Notes: generated by a model from the sequence alone, not told the origin. A stretch of 64,000 nucleotides of DNA from Paenibacillus sp. UNC499MF (GCF_900107975.1 NZ_FNVF01000004.1:337151-401150); one strand, 5' to 3'. Counted from the first letter of the stretch, positions 53,872 through 63,433 are shown. Program-made: numbers and translations.

Positions 53872-53899
53872 TTCCATATGAACCTTACATCATTCCATA
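53872..53899 (+). promoter_or_regulatory. Phased direct repeats, candidate AraC-type operator for galKET
   Basis: TTCCATA occurs at 53872 and 53893, a spacing of 21 bp, two helical turns, in the same orientation, as expected for AraC-family dimers. A TATACT -10 box at 53921 has no good -35, and the proximal repeat lies across the -35 place, typical of activator-dependent promoters. Confidence 0.6.
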
Positions 53900-54000
53900 G
53901 GACTTCGGGGTGTTCCGGCTTATACTGAAGGTAGAAGGATGAACTCATAATACGTTAGAATATCAACTCAAATATGAAACTATTTAAAGGCGGTGCCGAA

Positions 54001-55176
54001 ATGGCCGATCTTAAACTCCTCAAAAAACAATTCACCGAACTTTACGGAGGTGTGGAAGACGATATCACAGTTTTCCATGCTCCCGGCCGTGTCAATCTGA
54101 TCGGGGAACATACCGATTACAACGGGGGCTACGTTTTTCCGGCTGCCCTGACTTTCGGCACCACTCTTCTTTTGCGCAAAAATGAGGAAGGTCTGCTTCG
54201 CATGGCTTCCACCAACTTCACCCATAAAGGATCCTGTTCCCTGGACGATGTGGTTTACCGGGAAGAAGACGATTGGATGAACTATCCGAAGGGCGTCGTC
54301 GCCCAGCTTCAGCAGAAAGGCCAAGGCCCGCGGTCCGGCTACGATATGCTGTATCACGGTGAGATTCCGAACGGGGCCGGTCTTTCATCCTCGGCTTCCA
54401 TCGAAGTGGTCACGGGTTACGGGCTGCTGGAAGCGGAAGGGTACCCGGTCGACCGGGTTGAGCTGGCGCTGCTTTCCCAGAAAGCGGAAAACGAGTTTAT
54501 GGGCGTAAACTGCGGTATCATGGACCAGTTTGCCGTTGCCAACGGACGCCAAGATCATGCGATTCTGCTGATGTGCGATACCCTGGAATATGAACTCGTT
54601 CCTTTCCAAAGCGGCCGCTACAAGCTTGTGATCGGCAACACGAACAAACGCCGCGGCCTCGTCGATTCGGCATACAACGAACGCAGAAGCCAGTGCGAGG
54701 AGGCCGTCCGGGATCTGAAAACCCGCTTTCCGGATCTGACGCTTCTGGGTCAAATCAGCCTGGAGCAGTTCGAGGCGAACAAAGACGCCATTAAGGACGA
54801 CACCGTCCGCAGGAGAGCGCGGCACGTCGTGGAAGAAATCGACCGTGTGCTGAAATCGATAGACGTGTTGAAGGCAAATGATCTGGAAGCTTTCGGCAAG
54901 CTGATGACGGGTTCCCACGAATCTTTGCGTGATCTTTACGAAGTTACGTGCCGGGAGCTTGATGTGATGGTGGAGGCGGCGCTGGCCGTTCCGGGAGTTC
55001 TCGGATCACGGATGACGGGAGCCGGCTTTGGAGGCTGTACCGTTTCACTCGTACATGAAGACAGTATCGAAGCATTCCGTGAGCAGGTCGGATCGAGCTA
55101 CAAAGAACAAACGGGTCTCACCGCCGATTTCTACGTTTGCAGCATCGGAGACGGCGTAAGTAGAATACAAGGCTAG
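54001..55176 (+). CDS. galK: Galactokinase
   Basis: 391 residues from ATG 54001 behind AAAGGCGGTG; an in-frame ATG at 53974 has no site. It phosphorylates alpha-galactose with ATP, the first Leloir step. GHMP kinase motifs: GRVNLIGEHTDYNGGYVFP binds galactose, IPNGAGLSSSASIEV is the ATP loop, and NCGIMDQFAVANG carries the catalytic Asp; GAGFGGCTVSLV is the third motif. It is the first gene of galKET. Confidence 0.96.
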   Translation: MADLKLLKKQFTELYGGVEDDITVFHAPGRVNLIGEHTDYNGGYVFPAALTFGTTLLLRKNEEGLLRMASTNFTHKGSCSLDDVVYREEDDWMNYPKGVVAQLQQKGQGPRSGYDMLYHGEIPNGAGLSSSASIEVVTGYGLLEAEGYPVDRVELALLSQKAENEFMGVNCGIMDQFAVANGRQDHAILLMCDTLEYELVPFQSGRYKLVIGNTNKRRGLVDSAYNERRSQCEEAVRDLKTRFPDLTLLGQISLEQFEANKDAIKDDTVRRRARHVVEEIDRVLKSIDVLKANDLEAFGKLMTGSHESLRDLYEVTCRELDVMVEAALAVPGVLGSRMTGAGFGGCTVSLVHEDSIEAFREQVGSSYKEQTGLTADFYVCSIGDGVSRIQG

Positions 55177-55262
55177 GCCGAAACCGGGCTGTATTGAGGA
55201 TACAATGAGCGGATGAGCTCTTTTCCATAGAAAAGAAAAACAACGATCGGGAGGCGGAAAAA

Positions 55263-56255
55263 ATGGCGATTATGGTGACAGGCGGAGCCGGATACATCGG
55301 TTCTCATGCCGTAGCGGAACTGCTGGATAGAGGGGAAGAGGTTGTGATCGTCGACAATCTCCAGCAAGGGCACCGCGGTGCGGTACTGGGCGGAAAGCTG
55401 TACGAAGGCGATCTGCGGGACGAAGCTTTTCTGGACACGGTGTTCCGGGAAAACGAAATCGACGCCGTTATCCATTTTGCGGCGAATTCGCTGGTCGGCG
55501 AAAGCATGACGGACCCGGCGAAATATTACCACAACAACGTTTACGGAACTCTCTGCCTGCTGGAAAAAATGAAAAAATTCGACGTGAAACGAATCGTGTT
55601 CTCTTCGACGGCGGCCACGTACGGTGAACCCGAAAACACGCCGATCCTCGAAACCGACCGGACGGAGCCGACGAACGCCTACGGCGAAACCAAGCTGTCT
55701 ATGGAGAAAATGATCAAATGGTTCGATCGCGCTCACGGGATCAAGTCCGTGTCCCTGCGCTATTTCAACGCGGCGGGGGCGCATGAAAGCGGACGGATCG
55801 GCGAAGATCACCAGCCGGAAACACATCTGGTACCGCTTATCCTTCAGGTGGCCCTCGGACAACGGAGCCACATCTCCGTCTTTGGAGAGGACTATGCGAC
55901 GCCGGACGGGACCTGCATTCGCGATTACATCCATGTAAGCGATCTGGCCGACGCTCATGTTCTTGCCGTAGAGAAGCTGCGTCAGGGCGGGGAGAGCGGC
56001 GTTTACAATCTCGGAAGCGGCAACGGATTTTCGGTAAAAGAAGTGATCGATATCACCCGCGAGGTGACGGGTCATCCGATTCCCGCGATTGTGGAAGCCC
56101 GCCGTGCCGGAGATCCCGCGGTTCTTATCGCTTCTTCCGAACGCGCCCGTCAAGAATTGGGCTGGAAGCCTAAGCGGGACAATCTCCAGGCGATCATCGC
56201 AAGTGCCTGGGCTTGGCATCAAGCGCATCCGGACGGATACGCGGACAAGAAGTAG
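55263..56255 (+). CDS. galE: UDP-glucose 4-epimerase
   Basis: 330 residues; ATG after GGGAGGCGG. Extended short-chain dehydrogenase: NAD-binding [10 protein letters not shown] near the N-terminus, catalytic Ser/Thr in FSSTAATYG, and YxxxK in YGETK, followed by RYFNAAGA and [17 protein letters not shown]. It interconverts UDP-galactose and UDP-glucose. It lies 86 bp after galK. Confidence 0.96.
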   Translation: MAIMVTGGAGYIGSHAVAELLDRGEEVVIVDNLQQGHRGAVLGGKLYEGDLRDEAFLDTVFRENEIDAVIHFAANSLVGESMTDPAKYYHNNVYGTLCLLEKMKKFDVKRIVFSSTAATYGEPENTPILETDRTEPTNAYGETKLSMEKMIKWFDRAHGIKSVSLRYFNAAGAHESGRIGEDHQPETHLVPLILQVALGQRSHISVFGEDYATPDGTCIRDYIHVSDLADAHVLAVEKLRQGGESGVYNLGSGNGFSVKEVIDITREVTGHPIPAIVEARRAGDPAVLIASSERARQELGWKPKRDNLQAIIASAWAWHQAHPDGYADKK

Positions 56256-56301
56256 CATCTGGAGTTTACCTGCCTGCCGGGCGTAAGGAGTGAGTGAAGG
56301 A

Positions 56302-57906
56302 ATGACGGACTTGGAACGGGAAAAAGCACAAATTCAGGCTGATCAGGCAGCGCTTGCCGTTGAACGATTGGTGTCGTTTGCCCTTGCGAAAGGGATGATC
56401 GGAGCCTTAGATGTATGCGCGGCGAGGAACGCGCTTTTGGACGCGCTGGGTCTTCCTGAGCCGTATCAAGGCGCAGACGCGGAAGACGAAACGGTGGCCG
56501 CGGAGCCGGGAGAAATGCTCGAGGTTTTACTCGACTACGCATATGCCTGCGGACGTCTTGAAGCGGATACGGCCACTTACCGAGATCTTCTCGACGCCCG
56601 TTTAATGGGGATGCTGATGCCGAGACCGTCCGAGGTTGCCCGGCAGTTCGGAGAAATCACCAGGGAAGACGGAGTGCGGAGGGCGACGGACTGGTTTTAC
56701 GAGCTTTGCATAAACAGCAACTACATTCGTATGGACCGGATACGTAAGAACGGGTATTGGCCGGCTCCGACGGAATACGGAGATCTTGAAATTACCGTCA
56801 ATCTGTCCAAGCCGGAGAAAGATCCGAAGGAGATCGCCCTTCTGCGGACGCTCAATCAGAGCGGATATCCCCAATGTCTCCTGTGCGTGGACAATGTAGG
56901 CTATGCGGGCAGGCTGGATCATCCGGCCAGGCAGAACCTGCGCATTCTACCGCTGACCATTGACGGGGAGGCCTGGTACTTCCAATACTCTCCGTATGTT
57001 TACTATAATGAGCATTGTATCGTTTTGAACGAAAAGCACATCCCGATGAAAATATCGGAAGGGACTTTCCGCAGGCTCTTTGACTTTATCGAACAGATTC
57101 CGCATTATTTTGTGGGTTCAAACGCGGACCTTCCGATTGTCGGCGGTTCGATTCTGAGCCACGATCATTTTCAAGGGGGAAATCATAAATTTCCGATGGA
57201 GCTCGCTCCCGTCGAGAGAGAGTTCGCTTCCGGCACGAACCCCGGCGTCTCGGTCGGCATCGTCCGGTGGCCGATGTCGGTCCTGCGGCTCGCGGGAAGC
57301 GGCCGCGAGGATGTCCTTCGCGCCGCCGACGAGCTGCTCGCCGCATGGCGCGCCTACAGCGACCTGTCGGCGGACATCGCGGCGTTTACGGAAAGAGGTG
57401 ACGGTGTACGGGTTCCCCATAACACCGTAACGCCGATCGCCCGGTTCAACGCTTCCGGGCAGTACGAACTGGACCTCGTGCTCCGCAACAACCGCACGAG
57501 CGACGAGCATCCGGATGGCATCTTCCATCCGCACCGCGACCTTCACCACATCAAGAAGGAGAACATCGGCTTGATTGAGGTGATGGGTCTGGCCGTTCTT
57601 CCTGGCCGTCTCCAGGAAGAAATCAGCGGAATCGCCGGATTCCTTACCGGGGATTCCGCGTGGAACGGCGCGGACGGCCTGGAGGCGGGCCATCCGCTGG
57701 AGAAGCATGCCGCGTGGATCGGCGAGCTTGTCGCCGCAAGCGGCACGGCCCTTTCGCTGAAGGAGGCGCATGAACTCCTGCAGCGGGAAATCGGCGGCAA
57801 ATTCAAGCGGGTGCTTGAAGATGCCGGCGTGTTCAAGCGGAGCGATGCCGGTCAGGCGGCATTCGACCGCTTCCTGGGCAGCCTCGGCTACGTACCCGCC
57901 GAATAG
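56302..57906 (+). CDS. galT: UDP-glucose-hexose-1-phosphate uridylyltransferase, class II
   Basis: 534 residues from ATG 56302, with AAGGAG 11 bases upstream; GTG 56290 is possible but overlaps that site. It transfers UMP between UDP-glucose and galactose 1-phosphate. The length is that of Firmicute class II GalT, with the N-terminal domain (SNYIRMDRIRKNGYWP; YPQCLLC) and the HDHFQGGNHKFPME signature, then HPDGIFHPHRDLHHIKKENIGLIEVMGLA. Last gene of galKET. Confidence 0.95.
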   Translation: MTDLEREKAQIQADQAALAVERLVSFALAKGMIGALDVCAARNALLDALGLPEPYQGADAEDETVAAEPGEMLEVLLDYAYACGRLEADTATYRDLLDARLMGMLMPRPSEVARQFGEITREDGVRRATDWFYELCINSNYIRMDRIRKNGYWPAPTEYGDLEITVNLSKPEKDPKEIALLRTLNQSGYPQCLLCVDNVGYAGRLDHPARQNLRILPLTIDGEAWYFQYSPYVYYNEHCIVLNEKHIPMKISEGTFRRLFDFIEQIPHYFVGSNADLPIVGGSILSHDHFQGGNHKFPMELAPVEREFASGTNPGVSVGIVRWPMSVLRLAGSGREDVLRAADELLAAWRAYSDLSADIAAFTERGDGVRVPHNTVTPIARFNASGQYELDLVLRNNRTSDEHPDGIFHPHRDLHHIKKENIGLIEVMGLAVLPGRLQEEISGIAGFLTGDSAWNGADGLEAGHPLEKHAAWIGELVAASGTALSLKEAHELLQREIGGKFKRVLEDAGVFKRSDAGQAAFDRFLGSLGYVPAE

Positions 57907-57914
57907 GCCAAAAA

Positions 57915-57955
57915 AGCCTTTCGTTCCTCCCGTAAGGGGGAACGAAAGGCTTTTT
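57915..57955. terminator. Bidirectional terminator between galT and MFS gene
   Basis: AGCCTTTCGTTCC/GGAACGAAAGGCT perfect 13-bp stem with a short GC extension, T-run on one side and A-run on the other. Confidence 0.9.
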
Positions 57956-57976
57956 ATGATGCCCGCCCGTAAGCGC

Positions 57977-59155
57977 CTATCCGGCCTGCGGCCCGCTTGC
58001 CCCGGCTTTGGCCGGACGGCTGCGCCAGACGGACATCGCAATGACCGCGACGAGCGCCAGGCCGGCCGCTACTGCAAAAGGCAGCTGAGCCGACAGGTGG
58101 TGGGCGATGTAGCCCGACAGCACCGGAGCGATAGCCGCACCCATCCAGCGAACGAAATTGTAGGCGCCGGACGTTACGCTCCGTTCAAACGGAGAAACCT
58201 CCATTACATGGCTTGTAAACAAAGCGTTGTTCAAACCGCAGAACAAGCCGATGACGACAATCAGCAAAATCTGCAGCCACAGCGTGTGAACCAGGAACAG
58301 CAGCAGCAGAATGAGGCAGAACGCTCCCAGGCTCCACGGAATGATTTGCGAAGGTTTGTAGCGTTCTTCCAGAGTGTGAGCCAGTTTCGCGGAGCCATAA
58401 GCAAGCATGAGGCCCCAACCGAAAAACACAAGGCCGAGCTGGATAGCCGACATATGGAGCATGAGTGGCGAATAAGCCAGAACGACGAAAAATCCGTAAT
58501 AATAGAACATGGAGGAACCCGCCACACGCAGGAACGGCTTATGGGTCGCCAAATGCATAAGCTCTTTGAGTCCCGCCGCTTTGCGGACGGATTTTTTCTC
58601 CGGTTCCTTAATCATGAACAGCACCAGCAGGAACGCGATAAGAACGAAACAGCCTGTCGCGATGAACGGCAGCCGCCAGGAAATTCCGCCGAGCAGTCCG
58701 CCGACAAGCGGTCCGCCCGCCATTCCGAGACCGATCGCGGCTTCGTACATGCCGACGGCGGTATTGGCCGAAGGCGTCAAAGCAATGAGCAGAGTCATCG
58801 CGGTGGCGAAGAACATCGAGTTCCCGAAGCCCCAACCCGCCCGAAACAAAGCGAGCTCGGTAATGCCGCCGGACGCGCCGCACAGAAAAGCGAAGACGGT
58901 CACGACGGCGAGACCGGCAACCATCATTTTTTTATCGCCGAAGCGGGTCGCCGCAAGTCCGGACGGAATCATCATAATCGCCATGGTAAGGATATAAGCG
59001 GTAAAAAGCAGCTCGATCTGCGCGGGATTCGCGCCGATTTTTTCGGCTATAATCGGGAGAATCGGATCGACGACCCCGATTCCCATAAAAGCAAGAAAAG
59101 TTGCAAACACCGTGACGTAACGTGCGCGTGTTTGCTTTTTTATTCCCTGATCCAT
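57977..59155 (-). CDS. MFS multidrug-type exporter
   Basis: 392 residues from the ATG at 59155; an upstream in-frame start at 59176 is weaker. Twelve membrane segments are visible, with motif A-like GLAATRFGDKKMM between helices 2 and 3 and a motif C-like AAIGLGMAGGPLVGGLLGG in helix 5, the mark of drug:H+ antiporters. It follows a MerR-type regulator gene by 54 bp, a usual pairing in which the regulator senses the exported compound. Confidence 0.88.
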   Translation of the reverse strand: MDQGIKKQTRARYVTVFATFLAFMGIGVVDPILPIIAEKIGANPAQIELLFTAYILTMAIMMIPSGLAATRFGDKKMMVAGLAVVTVFAFLCGASGGITELALFRAGWGFGNSMFFATAMTLLIALTPSANTAVGMYEAAIGLGMAGGPLVGGLLGGISWRLPFIATGCFVLIAFLLVLFMIKEPEKKSVRKAAGLKELMHLATHKPFLRVAGSSMFYYYGFFVVLAYSPLMLHMSAIQLGLVFFGWGLMLAYGSAKLAHTLEERYKPSQIIPWSLGAFCLILLLLFLVHTLWLQILLIVVIGLFCGLNNALFTSHVMEVSPFERSVTSGAYNFVRWMGAAIAPVLSGYIAHHLSAQLPFAVAAGLALVAVIAMSVWRSRPAKAGASGPQAG

Positions 59156-59209
59156 ACAAATATGCACCCCTCGCACAAGTCTGGCCGGAAGTGGGTGCCA
59201 CGAGCACGT

Positions 59210-59671
59210 CTATTGTCCGGAAGACGGAGTCTTACCGGAGGATGCCGCCGTTTGAGGCTGGCCGATCGCTTCACGCACCTTGGAGAGCAGGTCTTCCATA
59301 TCTTTGCGGAACGCCTCCATCTTATGAATCTTGAGATCAAGCATATCCACCTGTTCGGCGAGACCGTCCGCTACGCGCTTTAGCTCCTCCTGTTTCTTGA
59401 GCTCTACGGCGTAGCCGTCCGAACCTTCGCGGTAGGAAGCAAGCAGCGTATCGATCGTCAGGAAATGCTGCAGCTCCTGCAAAGAAAAACCGAGCACCTC
59501 GCGGGCCAGCAGCACTTTCTTCAGACGGTCCACGTTTTCCTGAGTGTACAGCCTTACGCCTCCTTCACTGCGCGTAGGCGGCTCCAGAAGGCCGATCTCT
59601 TCATAATACCGGATCGTCCGCTTGGTCAATCCCGTCTCCTTGGCGACATCATCAATTTTTAACCGTGTCAT
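59210..59671 (-). CDS. MerR-family regulator
   Basis: 153 residues from ATG 59671, with GGGAGTGG upstream. Residues 1-70 are the winged helix (IDDVAKETGLTKRTIRYYEEIGLLEPPTRSEGGVRLYT), followed by a long dimerisation helix and a short C-terminus without the Cys of metal sensors or a large ligand domain. It probably controls itself and the MFS gene in one transcript. Confidence 0.9.
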   Translation of the reverse strand: MTRLKIDDVAKETGLTKRTIRYYEEIGLLEPPTRSEGGVRLYTQENVDRLKKVLLAREVLGFSLQELQHFLTIDTLLASYREGSDGYAVELKKQEELKRVADGLAEQVDMLDLKIHKMEAFRKDMEDLLSKVREAIGQPQTAASSGKTPSSGQ

Positions 59672-59711
59672 GTTTACCACTCCCAGTCGCTAATATCAAG
59701 ATTACTCCTAA

Positions 59712-59734
59712 TTAACGTTAACGTCAACGTTAAC
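59712..59734. promoter_or_regulatory. Candidate MerR operator, repeated TTAACG
   Basis: TTAACGTTAACGTCAACGTTAAC contains two overlapping dyads, one perfect 10-mer and one 18-mer with a single central mismatch. It is 41 bp upstream of the MerR start and covers the -35 TTGACG (minus strand) of a TTGACG-17-TAATCT promoter. Confidence 0.65.
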
Positions 59735-59874
59735 TTTTTCCCCATAGATCAATTTGCAGTATATCTTCTTGAACCGGATCCTTAATAACGGAGAGCCATG
59801 TCCATTAACTTTCTTCTATAAGTATATCGTTTCCCGGGTCTTCTAACCAAATCGGTTTGGCTTTGCCAAACGGC

Positions 59875-59905
59875 AAAAACCGCCACAAACCTTGTTGTGG
59901 CGGTT
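59875..59905 (-). terminator. Terminator of the methyltransferase gene
   Basis: AACCGCCACAA/TTGTGGCGGTT perfect 11-bp stem; on the minus strand five T follow. The 323-bp gap also has a small GTTTGGC-TTT-GCCAAAC hairpin at 59855 and no gene. Confidence 0.8.
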
Positions 59906-59993
59906 CTAATTTATAGCGGTAAGGTATCCGGACGCGCGCTGTCCAATCCCCCTGTGAATCTGGATGCGGCCTTCATGGCGGAGCTACATCCCG

Positions 59994-60788
59994 CTAGAGT
60001 TTTTTAGCCACGAGCGTGAACGATTTCGGGATACCTTTGTCGTAAATATCCGAAGACCGGTTGGGCTCTTCCTCCAGAATTTCTATAAATAATCCCGACG
60101 AAGCGGCGGCCGTAACGATTTCCCCGATCGTCCATTTACGGTGCCGGACTTTAATTAAGGCCGACTCATCCTGCCCCGGCAGGAATTTGGAGTAGGCGAC
60201 ATCCGTCTCTTCTATAGAGGTATCGAAATAATCGCCGGTTACTTTGTGCTTCCGGACCTTGGCGGTCGATCCTCGTGAAGAAATCAATTTGGTCGTAACG
60301 GGATGAAAATCCTGTAAGATCAGCCGTCCGCCGGAACCGAGCAGCCTGAACACTACATCGAATAGCGGTTTCAGTTCCAAGAAATAATGAAGAATGCCGA
60401 ATTCCATAAGCGCGAGACCGTAGTCGCCGGTCAGCTCTTCTTCGGGAAGCTCCAGCACATCGGAGACGACGTAACGGACACGCACTCCCGCAGCCTCCGC
60501 CAGCTCCGTCCCGTATTTGGCGTTTTCCGCCGCGATATCTACAACCGTTACTTCGCTGGCTCCCAGCAGGGCGAGCGCTGCGGCTTTACTGCCGTGGGAG
60601 CCGAGCAGATTAACGGCTTTAATTCCGCTGAGATCCCCGAGAAAACGGCTGAAAGACCGCACGGCTCCCTCCGGATTCCGGCTGATAAGCGCAGCTGCTT
60701 CCGCAGGGGTGCCGAACCGGTTCAGCCAAGCCTCGTAAGCGTGCTGGTTCCAGGCCGTCTGATTGTGTTCGCTGAATTGTTTTTGCAC
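59994..60788 (-). CDS. Class I SAM-dependent methyltransferase
   Basis: 264 residues from GTG 60788, after AAAGGAGGA; the frame reaches 60824. The AdoMet fold shows AVNLLGSHGSKAAALALLGASEVTVVDIA (motif I and the acidic residue), VRYVVSDVLELP and FGILHYF, then LLGSGGRLILQDFHPVT. The N-terminus AWNQHAYEAWLNRFGTPAEAA is typical of many bacilli methyltransferases of unknown substrate. Confidence 0.85.
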   Translation of the reverse strand: MQKQFSEHNQTAWNQHAYEAWLNRFGTPAEAAALISRNPEGAVRSFSRFLGDLSGIKAVNLLGSHGSKAAALALLGASEVTVVDIAAENAKYGTELAEAAGVRVRYVVSDVLELPEEELTGDYGLALMEFGILHYFLELKPLFDVVFRLLGSGGRLILQDFHPVTTKLISSRGSTAKVRKHKVTGDYFDTSIEETDVAYSKFLPGQDESALIKVRHRKWTIGEIVTAAASSGLFIEILEEEPNRSSDIYDKGIPKSFTLVAKKL

Positions 60789-60902
60789 GGGGATTCCTCC
60801 TTTTGTTCCACAATCATTCATCATATAATAAAATCATCGGCAAATCCATCCGGTTCATACGGGTTTGCGGACAAGTTTTTTCCGCCTAAGGAGGAGTTCG
60901 TT

Positions 60903-61760
60903 TTGAAATTCAGAGTTTCCGCAGTCCAGCATCATCTGCATACCATTTCGAGCTTTGAGGAGTTTGCGGATCAAGTAGAGCATTACGTCAAAACGGCGCA
61001 GGAATTCGATTCCGATTTCGTGCTCTTTCCGGAGCTTTTTACCACCCAACTGCTGTCCATTCGCAATCCCGGGGAGGAAGCGCTGACGATCAACGATCTG
61101 CCCTCCTTTACCGACTCATATATGGAGCTGTTCAAGGGACTCGCCAAGTCGACCGGAATGCATCTCATCGGCGGCACTCATATCATTGAAGACGGCGAAC
61201 GCTTGTATAACTCCGCGTTTTTATTTTATCCGGACGGCCGGGTAGGGGAGCAGAGGAAGCTGCACATCACCCCGACGGAAGTGAAAGAGTGGAACATGGG
61301 AGCCGGCGACGCTCTTCAAGTATTTGACACGGACAAAGGCCGCATCGCTATTCTCGTCTGCTACGACATGGAGTTTCCCGAAATCGTCCGTATGGCCAAA
61401 GCCCGCGGCGCCGACGTTATTTTCTGCCCTTCCTGCACGGACGATCGTCACGGCTTCCACCGCGTACGCTACTCCTGCCATGCCCGTACCATCGAGAATC
61501 AGATCTACGTAGTCGTGACCGGAACGATCGGGTCACTTCCAACCGTTGACTTTATGAGAGGAAATTTCGGACAAGCGGCCGTCCTTACACCGAACGATGT
61601 CCCTTTTCCTCCCCGCGGCATACTGGCCGAAGGTGAAATCAACGACGATATGATCATTACCGCCGATCTGGATCTGGCCCTTTTGGAAGAAGTCCGCGAG
61701 AAAGGCTCCGTAACCACATGGCGCGACCGCAGAACCGATTTGTACACCGACTGGGTATAA
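60903..61760 (+). CDS. Carbon-nitrogen hydrolase (nitrilase superfamily)
   Basis: TTG 60903 lies after AAGGAGGAG and gives 285 residues; the frame reaches back to 60387 through the divergent gene. The Glu-Lys-Cys triad is in LFPELFT, EQRKLHITPTE and LVCYDMEFPE. It hydrolyses a non-peptide C-N bond; the substrate is unknown. Two GNAT-type genes follow in the same direction. B. subtilis YhcX is, as I recall, a fusion of a GNAT domain and this hydrolase, so the neighbour is the expected partner. Confidence 0.92.
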   Translation: MKFRVSAVQHHLHTISSFEEFADQVEHYVKTAQEFDSDFVLFPELFTTQLLSIRNPGEEALTINDLPSFTDSYMELFKGLAKSTGMHLIGGTHIIEDGERLYNSAFLFYPDGRVGEQRKLHITPTEVKEWNMGAGDALQVFDTDKGRIAILVCYDMEFPEIVRMAKARGADVIFCPSCTDDRHGFHRVRYSCHARTIENQIYVVVTGTIGSLPTVDFMRGNFGQAAVLTPNDVPFPPRGILAEGEINDDMIITADLDLALLEEVREKGSVTTWRDRRTDLYTDWV

Positions 61761-61850
61761 AACATAACCATAAGATCGCACTATTTGAAAAAGGCAAGCG
61801 GGTTGAGCAAGCGGCACTAAAATTATAACGAAGCGGGGGCCTGGAATGAG

Positions 61851-62543
61851 ATGAATGCGACATCGGAGTCCGAGACACCCAAGTATATGAAAAAAATGTA
61901 CGTTTTCGACGGAGAGAAACCGGTTCCCTCTTTGATCAGACGCTACACGGAAGCGGATTTCGAAGCTTTGATCGAGGTACAGCGCTTAAGTTTTCCGCCG
62001 CCTTTTCCCGAGGAACTCTGGTGGAACGAAGAGCAGCTTCGCAACCATGTGGGGTTATTTCCCGAGGGAGCTCTCTGCATCGAGATCGGCGGCAAAATCG
62101 TCGGCTCCATGACGGCGCTCCGCACCCGGTTCGATCCCCTGCACCTTGAGCATACCTGGGAGGAAATCACGGATGGAGGGTATATCCGCAACCACGATCC
62201 CGAGGGAGATTCCCTCTATGTAGTGGACGTTTGCGTAATGCCGTCTTACAGGAAGCTCGGTCTGGGCAAATGGCTGATGTTCTCCATGTATGAGACCGTC
62301 GTCCATTTGGGGCTGCGCCGTCTCTTGGGCGGGGGAAGGATGCCCGGTTACGGGGCACAGGCCGGCAAAATGACCGCCGATCAATACGTCGACGCGGTTC
62401 TGGCGGGGCTGCTTCATGACCCGGTTCTGACCTTTCTGCTCCGCTGCGGCCGCATGCCGGTCGCCGTACTGCCCAATTACCTGGAAGACGAAGATTCCCT
62501 TAACCACGCCCTTTTGATGGAGTGGAAAAACCCCTTGTTATAG
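61851..62543 (+). CDS. GNAT-family acetyltransferase, YhcX partner-like
   Basis: 230 residues. GNAT core: IRRYTEADFEALIEVQRLSFPPPFPEELW, GGKIVGSMTALR, and the acetyl-CoA loop VDVCVMPSYRKLGLGKWLMFSMYE, a Q/RxxGxG variant. The C-terminal part carries the RLLGGGRMPGYG segment of the YhcX-type N-terminal domain. It is 90 bp after the hydrolase gene. The two proteins may act on one metabolite. Confidence 0.85.
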   Translation: MNATSESETPKYMKKMYVFDGEKPVPSLIRRYTEADFEALIEVQRLSFPPPFPEELWWNEEQLRNHVGLFPEGALCIEIGGKIVGSMTALRTRFDPLHLEHTWEEITDGGYIRNHDPEGDSLYVVDVCVMPSYRKLGLGKWLMFSMYETVVHLGLRRLLGGGRMPGYGAQAGKMTADQYVDAVLAGLLHDPVLTFLLRCGRMPVAVLPNYLEDEDSLNHALLMEWKNPLL

Positions 62544-62619
62544 AGGATGCTTTTTATTTCCGGAGAGATGTGAGATGGACATAGCAGTTTAAGCAACAAC
62601 ACTTGAGAGGATGAGGCCC

Positions 62620-63291
62620 ATGGATTACATACGTATTACCGACATCAACGACCCTTTATTTGCGAAAATGCACCGGCTTATGCAGACCGTTTTTCCTGCT
62701 GAAGAGGTGCTTGATTTTGACCTGTGGAAAGAACCGCTGCAAGATCCGGGCATCCGGGTGTTTGTAGCCGTTCACGAAGGTGAAGTTGTAGGTGCGACCG
62801 AGTACCGTTATTACACCGATCTGGGAATCGCAATGACCGACTTTACCATAATCGGCCGGCCGGGCCTCGGCATCGGCAGATTCCTGAGCCGTAAACGTCA
62901 GCATGACCTGGCGGATCTGGCTGCTCAAAGCGGGAAGCCCATGATCGGCATGTTCGCCGAGATCTATGATCCTTACCGGGTGGAAGACCATACGTTTGGG
63001 GGCGTAAAGCCGATGGATCCGTTCGTGCGCCGCGAGGTTCTGTCTCATCTGGGCTACCGCAGACTGGACTTTCCTTACGTTCACCCTTCCTGGCAGAACG
63101 ACGGAGAAGCCGTAAACGAATTGGATTTATGTTTCATGCCAACGGATGAGGACGCGGAATACTTGCCGTCTTCCCTTATCGCCGATTTTCTGACCCGATA
63201 CTATGCCGTACTTGAAAACAAACCGCATACGTGGCAGGAGATGGTCTCACGTCTCCGTTCAGCGGAACGTACAGCACTGCTCCCCTTATAA
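62620..63291 (+). CDS. GNAT-like acetyltransferase
   Basis: 223 residues from ATG 62620, nine bases after GAGAGG; ATG 62611 would leave no spacing. It starts YIRITDINDPLFAKMHRLMQTVFPAEEV, has VHEGEVVGATEYRYY and a GRPGLGIGRFLSRKRQHDLADLA loop in the acetyl-CoA position, then a domain not in the GNAT core. Third gene of a likely operon with the hydrolase and the preceding GNAT. Confidence 0.75.
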   Translation: MDYIRITDINDPLFAKMHRLMQTVFPAEEVLDFDLWKEPLQDPGIRVFVAVHEGEVVGATEYRYYTDLGIAMTDFTIIGRPGLGIGRFLSRKRQHDLADLAAQSGKPMIGMFAEIYDPYRVEDHTFGGVKPMDPFVRREVLSHLGYRRLDFPYVHPSWQNDGEAVNELDLCFMPTDEDAEYLPSSLIADFLTRYYAVLENKPHTWQEMVSRLRSAERTALLPL

Positions 63292-63396
63292 GCGGATAAC
63301 GCATGATAGGAGGAGCCTGCACTGGGAGCAAGCCTGCGCTTCTTCTTGTTCCTGGTCAAGCGGGACGGCAATGGCTGAGCCTTTCCGTAGAATTAT

Positions 63397-63425
63397 AAAA
63401 AGGGCACCCATATGGGCGCCCTTTT
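63397..63425. terminator. Bidirectional terminator
   Basis: AAAAGGGCACCCA/TGGGCGCCCTTTT stem with T-rich flanks on both strands; shared by the GNAT operon and the small minus-strand gene. Confidence 0.9.
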
Positions 63426-63433
63426 GTTTTCGC

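Noticed and set aside
57770..59383. 537-codon plus-strand frame opposite galT end and the MFS gene
   Set aside because: It is antisense to a clear MFS exporter with membrane helices, has no ribosome site, runs through a bidirectional terminator and encodes a composition without any fold; such frames are common in GC-rich DNA.
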